Assembly (NCBI GenBank): GCA_046765875.1 | Contig: JBKPSJ010000097.1 | Location: 1-5,967, forward strand | Source: DASRHY01 sp046765875 | GTDB lineage: Bacteria > Actinomycetota > Actinomycetes > Propionibacteriales > Kribbellaceae | Direction: 5' to 3' | Length of the DNA stretch: 5,967 nt | Part shown: positions 1-5,858 of the stretch, piece after piece | Numbering within the stretch: the stretch's first letter is position 1 | Layout of the letters: the number at the start of each line of letters is the position of its first letter | The notes under the pieces: generated by a model | The model's database searches: none | What the model was told of the DNA's origin: nothing | Seen by the model: only the letters and a program-made list of their open reading frames with translations | Program-made: the position numbers and the translations under genes

Positions 1-1
1 C

Positions 2-100
2 AAGACCGTCGAGGCACACCTGTCCCGGGTATATCGCAAGCTCGGCGTACGGTCCCGGACCGAACTGACACTCCGTCTCAACGACGTAACTATTCGTTGA
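2..100 (+). CDS. LuxR-family transcriptional regulator, C-terminal end (partial, 5' end outside window)
   Basis: Only the last 32 residues are in the window, reading from KTVEAHLSRVYRKLGVRSRT to a TGA at 98-100. This is the second half of a LuxR/NarL-type DNA-binding domain: the recognition helix (KTVEAHLSRVYRKLGV) followed by the R-S-R-T-E-L start of the last helix. These residues place the protein's C-terminus on DNA as a transcription activator or repressor. The sequence pattern is common in large actinomycete LuxR regulators and in stand-alone response regulators; the N-terminal sensor or receiver part is missing, so the subclass is unknown. The next gene on the same strand starts 213 bases later, beyond a strong hairpin, so the two are probably not one transcription unit. 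Confidence 0.88.
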   Translation, partial: KTVEAHLSRVYRKLGVRSRTELTLRLNDVTIR

Positions 101-152
101 ACTCAGCGCGAGGTTGAGTGCGAAACCACCACGCAGTGTAGGGAGATCCCCG

Positions 153-179
153 ATGCACAGCGTGACCGATTCCCCTTAG
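153..179 (+). other. possible 8-codon leader ORF
   Basis: An ATG at 153 opens the short frame MHSVTDSP and stops with TAG at 177-179. A GGGAG at 141-145 sits 7 bases upstream of the ATG, which is good ribosome-binding spacing. It lies between the LuxR stop and the hairpin at 241-292. The order short ORF, hairpin, gene resembles a leader-peptide attenuator, but the peptide has no run of one amino acid codon to act as a sensor. A frame this short is easily due to chance. Confidence 0.15.
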
Positions 180-240
180 AAAAGAACCTGTCGTTCGAAC
201 CTGGAGGGGTGGAACGGGCGAGCACCCCACCTGGTTTAGG

Positions 241-292
241 GGGGACTGTAGGGAGGCTCAGCCGGGGGCGGCTGAGCCTCCCTACGGTTTCC
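241..292 (+). terminator. strong perfect hairpin upstream of the PPOX gene (terminator or attenuator)
   Basis: Bases 248-264 pair without mismatch with 269-285 (17 bp, arm GTAGGGAGGCTCAGCCG) around a GGGG loop. The stem extends outward to 241/292, giving 24 pairs of which three are G-U (247/286, 244/289, 243/290). A short TTT lies at 288-290 and there is no long U-tract. It could terminate the LuxR transcript, whose stop is 141 bases upstream. It ends only 21 bases before the PPOX ATG, which leaves little room for a separate promoter downstream of it, so a leader attenuator or a protein-binding palindrome is also possible. Confidence 0.55.
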
Positions 293-313
293 GGCCTGCC
301 TAGGGTGGTGGGC

Positions 314-1438
314 ATGCCGAGGACCATCGCCACCACGACCTCCGTCGACCTGACCGGCCTGCTGGATTTCGTCCGGCCGCGGCACCACATGGTGCTGATC
401 ACCTATCGGGCCGACGGCTCACCGCAGGCGTCGCCCGTGACCGGCGGGATCGACACCGGCGGCCGCATCGTCATCTCGACCTACCCCGAGCGGGCCAAGA
501 GCGCCAACGTACGCCGCGACCCACGGGCCGGCGTGCTCGTGCTGTCCGACGACTTCGGCGGCGCGTGGGTGCAGGTGGACGGCGAGGCCGAGGTCGTCGA
601 CCTGCCGGAGGCGCTGGAGCCGCTGGTCGAGTACTTCCGGGTGATCTCCGGCGAGCACCCGGACTGGGACGAGTACCGCGAAGCGATGGTTGCCCAGGGC
701 AAGTGCCTGATCCGGGTCACGCCGACCCGCTGGGGCCCGATAGCCACCGGCGGCTTCCCCGCCCGCCTGGCCGACCGACCCCCGCCTGGCCGACCGACCC
801 CCGCCTGGCCGACCGAGGCCGCTTGGCCGACCGACCCCGCTTGGCCGACCGACGCCGCCTGGCCGGCCGAGGCCGCTTGGCACCCCCATCAACCGTTTTG
901 CGGGCCGGAAATGGTTGGTACGGGTGCCAAGCGGGGCGTTCACCCGGCGGAGGGAGTTGGGGGAGCGCCGATTTTGACAGGATGGTCGGGTGAACCGGGC
1001 TGCAACGATGGTGCGCCAGACCGGGCGCAGCCTGGTGCGGGCATCGACCTACCTGCGCGGCGTCTACCTGTTGGTCGGTGCCGCCCTGGTGCTCGCGTTC
1101 CTCCTGGTCGACAGCGGCCTGATCTCGCTCACCAGGCAGATCGGCGGGCCTCCGATCGTCCAGGTCCTACTCGCCGCGGCGGTGATCGTGCTACCGCCGG
1201 TCGCGCTCGGCCTGCTGCCCGCGGTCCGCGAGGTCGAGGCAGTGGCGGTCGAGTCGCTGCTCGGCGTCACGATCGGGGAACGACCGGCCGGGCCGGCCCG
1301 GGACTGGCGCCAGCGCTGCCGCGGCGCCGGCTGGTTCCTGCTCCATCTCGTTGCCGGCGGCATCGTCGGCGTCGCCTGCACCTTCGGCATACCGCTGGCC
1401 ATCGTGTTGTTCGCGGCTCCGTTCCGCACTCCCGGTGA
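314..1438 (+). CDS. PPOX-class (F420-type) oxidoreductase with aberrant read-through C-terminus
   Basis: Residues 1-153 form a complete split-barrel PPOX-class protein of the Rv1155-like kind, cytosolic enzymes that use F420 or FMN for redox reactions; the true substrate is unknown. Visible family features are the start MPRTIATTTSVDLTGLLDFV, RADGSPQASPVTGG (33-45), STYPERAKSANVRRDPRAGV (55-74), WVQVDGEAEV (85-94) and TPTRWGPIATGGFPARLA (136-153), where such proteins normally end. ATG 314 was chosen because it begins the conserved N-terminus; AGGG at 302-305 is a plausible ribosome site, and GTG 305 or 308 is possible. After residue 153 the frame enters a tandem array, is shifted by two 19-bp units, and continues as AWPTEA-like repeats with no stop until 1438, overlapping the histidine kinase by 449 bases. 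That tail (to 374 aa) is very unlikely to be a native domain. With both C5 runs as C4 the protein would be 225 aa and stop at 993. It is either a frameshifted gene, an unusual strain allele or a sequencing slip. Confidence 0.75.
   Translation: MPRTIATTTSVDLTGLLDFVRPRHHMVLITYRADGSPQASPVTGGIDTGGRIVISTYPERAKSANVRRDPRAGVLVLSDDFGGAWVQVDGEAEVVDLPEALEPLVEYFRVISGEHPDWDEYREAMVAQGKCLIRVTPTRWGPIATGGFPARLADRPPPGRPTPAWPTEAAWPTDPAWPTDAAWPAEAAWHPHQPFCGPEMVGTGAKRGVHPAEGVGGAPILTGWSGEPGCNDGAPDRAQPGAGIDLPARRLPVGRCRPGARVPPGRQRPDLAHQADRRASDRPGPTRRGGDRATAGRARPAARGPRGRGSGGRVAARRHDRGTTGRAGPGLAPALPRRRLVPAPSRCRRHRRRRLHLRHTAGHRVVRGSVPHSR
765..880 (+). repeat. tandem array of 19-bp then 18-bp units at the 3' end of the PPOX gene
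   Basis: Six head-to-tail units begin with GCCTGG or GCTTGG: 765-783 and 784-802 are 19 bp, then 803-820, 821-838, 839-856 and 857-874 are 18 bp. A seventh, partial copy begins at 875. The core is GC(C/T)TGGCCGACCGACCCC. The first two units carry five Cs at 779-783 and 798-802, while unit 4 has four Cs at 835-838; this extra base makes the 19-bp length. Because 18 bp keeps frame and 19 bp does not, the array moves the PPOX frame from RLADRP through GRPTP to AWPTEA. The units are contiguous without spacers, so this is not a CRISPR. Replication slippage is the likely origin. Confidence 0.92.
873..934 (+). promoter_or_regulatory. 27-position hairpin between the repeat array and the histidine kinase
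   Basis: Bases 873-885 (CCGCTTGGCACCC) are perfectly complementary to 922-934. The stem continues inward to 899/908, with two mismatches (886/921, 887/920), G-U pairs at 889/918, 895/912 and 899/908, and an 8-base loop at 900-907. It begins inside the last partial repeat unit and ends 55 bases before the kinase GTG. No U-tract follows. It may be a U-less terminator, an mRNA-processing or attenuation structure between the PPOX and kinase genes, or a small mobile palindrome. Confidence 0.6.
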
Positions 1439-2273
1439 CCACCAGTTCGTTCCCGGAGTGAGCTATCACGTCAGCGGCAGCTGGACCGACGTGTGGCTGC
1501 CGTTCGCCGGGCTGGTCGCCCTCGTCGCACCGCTGCTGCTGGCGGCGGGTCTCGGCGCACTGCTGGCCCGCTGGGCGCCGGAGGTCCTCGGTCCGAGTGC
1601 CTCCGAACGGATCGAGCTGCTGGAACGACGCACCGCCGCCCTGGTCGAACGGAACCGGCTGGCGCGTGAGCTCCACGACAGCGTCGGCCACGCGCTGAGC
1701 CTGGTGACCCTGCAGGCGGCGGCCGCGAACCGGGTGCTCGACACCGACAAGGAGTTCGCCCGGACCGCGCTCGGCGCGATCGAGGAGTCGGCACGGGCCG
1801 CGCTGACCGATCTGGACCACGTGCTCGGGCTGCTCCGCGACGACCGGGCCTCGACCCTGCCGCAGTTGACGCTGGTCGATCTGCCGCGGCTGGTCGACGC
1901 CACCCGGGCCGGCGGGATCCAGGTCGATCTGTCTGCGGCAGGTGGCCTGGACGACGTACCGGCAGCGGTGTCCCGGGAGGCGTACCGGATCGTCCAGGAG
2001 GGCATCACGAACGCGGTCCGGCACGCGGGGCTGCCACCGGACCGGCTGAGCGTCGGCGTCGAGATCCGAACCGAGCCGGGCGCGCTGCACCTCGTGGTGT
2101 GCAACCCGCTCGGCGGACGGAAGACGACCGACGCGACCGGAGGCCGCGGGCTGGCAGGCATCCGCGAGCGGGTCGCCGTGCTCCGCGGCGAGGTCGACAC
2201 GGCCACCGAGGACGGCCGGTGGCGGCTAGCGGTCAAGCTGCCGACAGGAATCGAGCGGAAGGACCAGCAGTGA
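990..2273 (+). CDS. NarL/DesK-type sensor histidine kinase
   Basis: A 427-residue membrane sensor kinase that autophosphorylates on histidine and passes the phosphate to the response regulator encoded next. The N-terminal half has four likely membrane segments (about 24-40, 56-78, 115-143 and 168-193), with a short exposed loop around 145-167, resembling the actinomycete 'putative sensor' type. The HisKA_3 dimerisation domain has RNRLARELHDSVGHALSLV (221-239) with phospho-acceptor His229. The ATPase domain shows the N box EGITNAVRHAG (Asn341) and the G box GGRGLAGIRERV (384-395). GTG 990 is preferred: ACAGGA at 977-982 lies 7 bases upstream, while the alternative ATG 1008 has no ribosome site. 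Its stop overlaps the regulator's start in a GTGA, showing translational coupling. The signal is not evident from sequence; the lack of a large extracellular domain suggests sensing in or at the membrane. Confidence 0.93.
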   Translation: MNRAATMVRQTGRSLVRASTYLRGVYLLVGAALVLAFLLVDSGLISLTRQIGGPPIVQVLLAAAVIVLPPVALGLLPAVREVEAVAVESLLGVTIGERPAGPARDWRQRCRGAGWFLLHLVAGGIVGVACTFGIPLAIVLFAAPFRTPGDHQFVPGVSYHVSGSWTDVWLPFAGLVALVAPLLLAAGLGALLARWAPEVLGPSASERIELLERRTAALVERNRLARELHDSVGHALSLVTLQAAAANRVLDTDKEFARTALGAIEESARAALTDLDHVLGLLRDDRASTLPQLTLVDLPRLVDATRAGGIQVDLSAAGGLDDVPAAVSREAYRIVQEGITNAVRHAGLPPDRLSVGVEIRTEPGALHLVVCNPLGGRKTTDATGGRGLAGIRERVAVLRGEVDTATEDGRWRLAVKLPTGIERKDQQ

Positions 2274-2920
2274 CCGTCACCGTCGTGATCGTCGACGACG
2301 AACCCCTGATTCGCAGCGGGCTGCGCGCAATCGTGAACGCCGAGCCGGACCTGTCGGTGGTCGGTGAGGCCGGCGACGGCGCCGAGGTGCTTCCGGTGGT
2401 ACGCCGGACCCGGCCGGACGTTGTCCTGATGGACGTACGGATGCCCGCGGTCGACGGAATCAGGGCCACGCGGCTACTGCTGGAACGGCTGGTCCCGGCG
2501 CCGCGGGTGCTCGTCGTTACGACATTCGAGAACGACGACTATGTGTATGACGCGCTGCGGGCGGGCGCTTCCGGGTTCCTGCTCAAGCGGACTCCACCGG
2601 CCGACATCGTGCAGGGCATACGTACGGTCGCGAGCAGTGAGTCGCTGCTGTTCCCAGAGGCGATCCGCAGCTTGGCGCTGGCATACGCCCACCCGGCCGA
2701 GCCGACCGGTCTGGAGCACGCCCAGCTCACCGAACGCGAGCAGGAGGTGCTGCGGCTGATGGCGCGTGGGATGTCGAACGCGGAGATCGCGGCGGAGTTG
2801 TTCCTCGGCGTCCAGACGATCAAGACGCACGTCGCGAACCTGCTCGGCAAGCTCGGCGCCCGGGACCGCACCCAGGCGGTGATCATGGCCTACGAGTCGG
2901 GCTTCGTCCCACTCCGCTAG
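2270..2920 (+). CDS. NarL/LuxR-family response regulator
   Basis: A 216-residue cytosolic response regulator, the partner of the upstream kinase. The receiver domain (about 4-120) has the acidic pair Asp9/Asp10, phospho-acceptor Asp55 in VVLMDVRMP, Thr84/Thr85 and Lys106 in GFLLKRTPP. The C-terminal LuxR helix-turn-helix (about 151-205) reads LTEREQEVLRLMARGMSNAEIAAELFLGVQTIKTHVANLLGKLG in shape, with the recognition helix at about 180-194. GTG 2270 was chosen because it begins right at the conserved VTVTVVIVDDEP, overlaps the kinase stop as GTGA, and has GGAAGGA at 2257-2263 with 6-base spacing. The same frame is open back to 2099, but that part lies over the kinase. The stop TAG at 2918-2920 is shared, as CTAG, with the convergent MarR gene. 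Targets are unknown. Confidence 0.94.
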   Translation: MTVTVVIVDDEPLIRSGLRAIVNAEPDLSVVGEAGDGAEVLPVVRRTRPDVVLMDVRMPAVDGIRATRLLLERLVPAPRVLVVTTFENDDYVYDALRAGASGFLLKRTPPADIVQGIRTVASSESLLFPEAIRSLALAYAHPAEPTGLEHAQLTEREQEVLRLMARGMSNAEIAAELFLGVQTIKTHVANLLGKLGARDRTQAVIMAYESGFVPLR

Positions 2921-3429
2921 ACGGTCCGGTCGGCGCTCTGCCCGGCGGTCTGTTCGGCGGAGTCGCAGGCGTCGGCGCGCACGGCGACCCGCAGCAGCAT
3001 CGAGCGGAAGGCCACCCGCTCGCTCTCCGAGAGTGCGCCGAGCAGCAGGTCCTCGGCGCTGACCAGGCACTCCTTGACCCGGTCGATCGTCGATTCGCCG
3101 GCGTCGGTGACCGCGATCAGCCGCGCTCGCCGGTCGGCGGGGTCGGCGCGACGCTCGACCAGCGCGGCGGCCTCGAGGTCGTCGAGCAGGTACGTCATCA
3201 CCGTCCGGTCGATGCTGAGCTCCTGCGCCAGGCTGAGCTGCCGCCGCGGCCCGAGCTGGCTGGCCAGCGTGAGCACCTGGTAGCCGCGCGGCCCGCCCGG
3301 AACCTCGCCGAGCGCCTGACCGGCGGTCTGCTGGTACCGCCGGAAAAGCAGACCGAGGGCCCAGCCGAGGTCGTTCTCGACGCAGCGCCCCTCGGCCGCG
3401 GCGGGTTCGGCGGCTGGCAAGGTCACCAC
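2917..3429 (-). CDS. MarR-family transcriptional regulator
   Basis: A 170-residue winged-helix regulator, probably a dimeric repressor of the divergent azoreductase gene and of itself. The fold is visible from NDLGWALGLLFRRYQ (helix 1, 19-33) through the recognition helix AQELSIDRTVMTYLLDDLEAAALV (68-91) to the wing RRADPADRRARLIAVTDAG (93-111), a close MarR signature. The C-terminal helices are at about 112-152. The start is uncertain: GTG 3429 is the farthest upstream start and GTG 3426 is also possible; neither has a strong ribosome site, and the conserved domain begins only near residue 19 with no internal start just before it. It has Cys16, Cys121 and Cys154; a thiol-based electrophile switch is possible but unproven. 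The end overlaps the response regulator by 4 bases, tail to tail. Confidence 0.92.
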   Translation of the reverse strand: MVTLPAAEPAAAEGRCVENDLGWALGLLFRRYQQTAGQALGEVPGGPRGYQVLTLASQLGPRRQLSLAQELSIDRTVMTYLLDDLEAAALVERRADPADRRARLIAVTDAGESTIDRVKECLVSAEDLLLGALSESERVAFRSMLLRVAVRADACDSAEQTAGQSADRTV

Positions 3430-3476
3430 TCCATCGTACGGGGTCGTCCTGCATGGAATACGATCTTGCTGACCAA

Positions 3477-3507
3477 TGTTCTGCTCGACAGATTATCTAG
3501 CTGAACA
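3477..3507. promoter_or_regulatory. candidate MarR operator in the divergent intergenic region
   Basis: An inverted repeat of two 9-base arms, TGTTCTGCT (3477-3485) and AGCTGAACA (3499-3507), has 8 of 9 positions matching and arm centres 22 bp apart, two helical turns. The 13-base spacer contains a small 9-base palindrome AGATTATCT (3490-3498). TATCTA at 3494-3499 (+ strand) and GATAAT (- strand, 3493-3498) resemble -10 elements, so a protein bound here could block both promoters. It is the most AT-rich spot between the two genes and ends 18 bases before the azoreductase ATG. Binding by the neighbouring MarR protein is inferred from position. Confidence 0.5.
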
Positions 3508-3525
3508 CTCTTCTGGAGATCGCTC

Positions 3526-4182
3526 ATGACATTGCTACGCATCGACGCCAGCATCCGGCTGGAGGGCTCGGTCAGCCGCGAGCTGGCCGACATCGCCGAG
3601 CAGGCGTGGACCGCCGAACACCGCGGCGACGAGGTCGTCCGGCGTGACCTCGGCCGTGATCCGCTGCCGGCCGGGCTGTGGCCGGCGATCGTGTCCGGCC
3701 GCGGCGTACCCGAGGCGCAGCACACCGACGAGCAGCGCGCGGCTACCGCGGTCGCAGCCGGTCTGGTCGACGAACTGGCCGCGGCGGATGCGGTCATCGT
3801 CGCCACCCGGCTGTACAACTTCGGCGTCTCGCAGCATTTGAAGACCTGGATCGACCTGGTGATGACAGATCCGCGGCTGCTGTCGGGCGGCGACCTGGTA
3901 ACTGGGCGGCCGCTGATCCTGGCACTGGCCCGCGGTGGTGGCTACGGCACAGGCACGCCACGCGAGGGCTGGGATCACGCCACGCCGTGGCTCGAGCGGA
4001 TCTTCCGTGACGTCTGGGGAATGGAAGTCCGGCTCGCCTGCGCGGAACTCACGCTTGCCGACGTGACGCCGCAGATGGAGCCGCTGCGCGGCCTGGCCGC
4101 CGAGTCCCGCGACCTGGCCCGGCGTACGGCGCTCGAGCACGGCACCGCCGTGGCCAGACAGCTCAGCCGTTCGGCGGCCTGA
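3526..4182 (+). CDS. FMN-dependent NADH azoreductase / quinone reductase (flavodoxin-like fold)
   Basis: A 218-residue cytosolic flavoprotein of the AzoR (AcpD) family, which uses NAD(P)H through FMN for two-electron reduction of quinones and azo bonds, lowering electrophile stress. The N-terminal strand and FMN-phosphate loop are LLRIDASIRLEGSVSREL (3-20), the LYNFGVSQHLKTWIDLV stretch (96-112) matches the family's YNF flavin-contact motif, and ARGGGYG (135-141) fits the second flavin loop. Length is usual for the family. ATG 3526 has GGAG at 3515-3518 with 7-base spacing. It is divergent from a MarR gene, the common arrangement in which a quinone- or phenol-sensing repressor controls its own detoxifying reductase. 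Its stop lies 20 bases into the convergent methyltransferase gene. The natural substrate is unknown. Confidence 0.9.
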   Translation: MTLLRIDASIRLEGSVSRELADIAEQAWTAEHRGDEVVRRDLGRDPLPAGLWPAIVSGRGVPEAQHTDEQRAATAVAAGLVDELAAADAVIVATRLYNFGVSQHLKTWIDLVMTDPRLLSGGDLVTGRPLILALARGGGYGTGTPREGWDHATPWLERIFRDVWGMEVRLACAELTLADVTPQMEPLRGLAAESRDLARRTALEHGTAVARQLSRSAA

Positions 4183-4981
4183 GACTCCAGCGCGACAGCG
4201 TCACGGATGCCGTGACCGCCACCGGCTCCGGCAGCTCGTCGATTCGCGACAGGTCCGTATGCCAGGCGCTCGGGCCCATCGCGACGAGGTGCCGGACCGT
4301 GTGGCGGTCCAGCGTCATCGTCCACTCCAGCGGCTCGGACCCGGTCCGTACGAACAGGTCGCCTAGGGTGCCGGCCAACCGGCTGTCCTTGTCCTCGTCC
4401 ACCCGGACCAGTCCGAGTACGCCGACCAGCTCGCGCAAATGCCCGGCGTTCGGTGTCACCACGAGCAGGACACCACCCGGCGCCACTATCCGGGCGATCT
4501 CGGCGGCATTGCGGGGGGCGAACACGTCCAGCACGACCGAAGCGACTCCGTCCCGTACCGGCAGCCGCTGCCAGGCGTCACACACCACCGCACCGATCCG
4601 CTCGTGTGCCTTCGCCGCCCGCCGCGCCGCGTACGCCGACACGTCCAGCGCGAGCCCGGACCGTCGTCCGGCCGCCACCACCCCGGCCAGGTAGTACGCA
4701 GTACCGGCGCCCACCTCCACCACCAGGCCGTCGGCGAGGACAGCCTCCACCAACGCTCGGCGGATCGGCTCGTAGTTGCCGGAGGCAAGAAAGTCGGTGC
4801 GTGCGGCAACCATGTCCGCCGTGTCACCGGCGTTCGGAGCCGGACGGCTGAGCAGGTTCAGGTACCCCTGCCGGGCTACGTCGTACGCGTGCCCCGCCGG
4901 ACACCGCGCCGTACCGGAGTCCAGCGACAGCGACTGAGCGCAGTGCGGGCACGCGAGGACGTCGACGACGGCTTCGAGCAC
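4163..4981 (-). CDS. RlmA-family 23S rRNA (guanine-N1)-methyltransferase
   Basis: A 272-residue S-adenosylmethionine enzyme expected to methylate N1 of a guanine in the domain II hairpin of 23S rRNA at the tunnel wall. The N-terminal zinc site is Cys11, Cys14, Cys27 and His31 (CPHC...CPAGH), followed by the family block AYDVARQGYLNLL (32-44). The cofactor-binding loop is VVEVGAGTAYYLAG (87-100), with Asp113 in ALDVS, and then DVFAPRN...EIARIVAPGG and VVTPNAGHLREL (152-185), typical of RlmA. Gram-positive members (TlrB/RlmAII type) modify G748 and add to tylosin-class macrolide resistance; housekeeping members also exist, and the two cannot be separated here. GTG 4981 begins 10 bases after the permease stop, so it is likely in the ABC operon. 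It overlaps the azoreductase end by 20 bases. Confidence 0.88.
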   Translation of the reverse strand: MLEAVVDVLACPHCAQSLSLDSGTARCPAGHAYDVARQGYLNLLSRPAPNAGDTADMVAARTDFLASGNYEPIRRALVEAVLADGLVVEVGAGTAYYLAGVVAAGRRSGLALDVSAYAARRAAKAHERIGAVVCDAWQRLPVRDGVASVVLDVFAPRNAAEIARIVAPGGVLLVVTPNAGHLRELVGVLGLVRVDEDKDSRLAGTLGDLFVRTGSEPLEWTMTLDRHTVRHLVAMGPSAWHTDLSRIDELPEPVAVTASVTLSRWSLRPPNG

Positions 4982-4991
4982 ACCGCGGACG

Positions 4992-5858
4992 CTACCCGGA
5001 GATGTCGCGGCTGGTGAGCCGGGCCCAGGCCAGCAGGTAGAACACGACCAGGTACGCCGCCTGCAGGCCGAGGTTTCGCAGGATGTTGTCCCAGTACGGC
5101 GGGTCGCGCAGCAGGTCGGCGAACGACAACCACTTGTCCATCAGTAACCACGGATGGATCGCGTGAAGCTGCGGAATCGCGTCGGCAATGCCGATGATGA
5201 TGTACGTGCTGAACGTCGCGGCCATCGCTGCGAGCGGGGTCGAGACCAGCGAGGAGATGAACAGCCCGATCGCGGCCAGCCCGAGCATCGACGCCGAGAT
5301 CAGCCCGGCGATGCCGAGCGCGCGGAGCAGGCCCTCGGACAGCGGTATCGACCCGCCGGACAGCGTGGTCACGTCGCCGATGGGGAACAGCGCGACACCG
5401 GTGATCAGCCCGGCCACCCAGACCGTCATCGTCGCCACGACGCAGAACACGGCCAGCGCGACCATCTTGGCGGCGAGCAGCCGGGACCGCCCGGCCGGTG
5501 CTGTGATCATGGTGCGCAGGGTGCCGAGGCTGGTCTCGCCGGCCAGCGACTCACCCGACACCACCGTGACGGCGGTCGGCAGGAAGAACGGCATCGACAG
5601 CCCGAGGCTGGCGACCACCAGGAACACGCCGTTGTCGGTCACCTGACCGATGAATCCCTCGGCGTCACCGCCGCCGGACACCTTGATCGCGATGCCGATC
5701 AGCACCGGCACCGCGGCCAGCACCCCGAGCCCCAGGAGGGTCCGGAGCCGTCCGAAGACGAGGTGCAACTCGGACCAGAACAACTGCAGCGGATAGGTCC
5801 GGGTCCCGGTGTCGATCTCGCCGACGACCTGGGTCGGCAGGCTCTCACTCTGCGACAT
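4992..5858 (-). CDS. ABC-2 type transporter permease
   Basis: A 288-residue integral membrane protein, the channel half of an ABC exporter with the ATPase encoded just upstream. Six hydrophobic segments are visible: about 40-60, 78-100, 130-158, 178-202, 206-228 and 263-280. Between the second and third is SGESLAGETSLGTLRTMITAPAGRSRLLAAK (101-131), the characteristic ABC-2 cytoplasmic stretch (E...GTLR...PxxR...K). ATG 5858 is preceded by GGGGAGGG with about 5-base spacing. The start overlaps the ATPase stop by 14 bases, so the two are translationally coupled. The overall shape resembles drug or bacteriocin-type exporters such as BcrB, but the cargo cannot be told from sequence. Confidence 0.9.
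   Translation of the reverse strand: MSQSESLPTQVVGEIDTGTRTYPLQLFWSELHLVFGRLRTLLGLGVLAAVPVLIGIAIKVSGGGDAEGFIGQVTDNGVFLVVASLGLSMPFFLPTAVTVVSGESLAGETSLGTLRTMITAPAGRSRLLAAKMVALAVFCVVATMTVWVAGLITGVALFPIGDVTTLSGGSIPLSEGLLRALGIAGLISASMLGLAAIGLFISSLVSTPLAAMAATFSTYIIIGIADAIPQLHAIHPWLLMDKWLSFADLLRDPPYWDNILRNLGLQAAYLVVFYLLAWARLTSRDISG

Noticed and set aside
191..207. tRNA T-arm-like GTTCGAAC
   Set aside because: The palindrome is isolated; no acceptor, D-arm or anticodon stem can be drawn around it.
209..313. PPOX start at GTG 209, adding 35 residues
   Set aside because: The added residues are translated hairpin sequence, the GGAGG lies only one base from that GTG, and the conserved N-terminus begins at ATG 314.
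765..880. CRISPR array
   Set aside because: Units are 18-19 bp and contiguous with no unique spacers, inside a coding frame.
994..1438. A true dual-coding C-terminal domain for the PPOX protein inside the kinase gene
   Set aside because: The translated tail is R/P/G-rich and low in complexity, as expected for an off-frame reading of high-GC coding DNA, while the kinase frame there encodes clear membrane segments.
1191..2090. Minus-strand open frame of 299 codons opposite the kinase
   Set aside because: A high-GC shadow frame with biased composition (R, Q, D, G) opposite a well-supported gene.
2099..2269. Response regulator start upstream at ATG 2099
   Set aside because: This would add 57 R/A/G-rich residues overlapping the kinase, whereas GTG 2270 starts directly at the receiver domain with a good ribosome site.
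2474..3454. Long minus-strand open frame of 326 codons
   Set aside because: It is a shadow of the response regulator and MarR genes, R- and A-rich with no recognisable motif.
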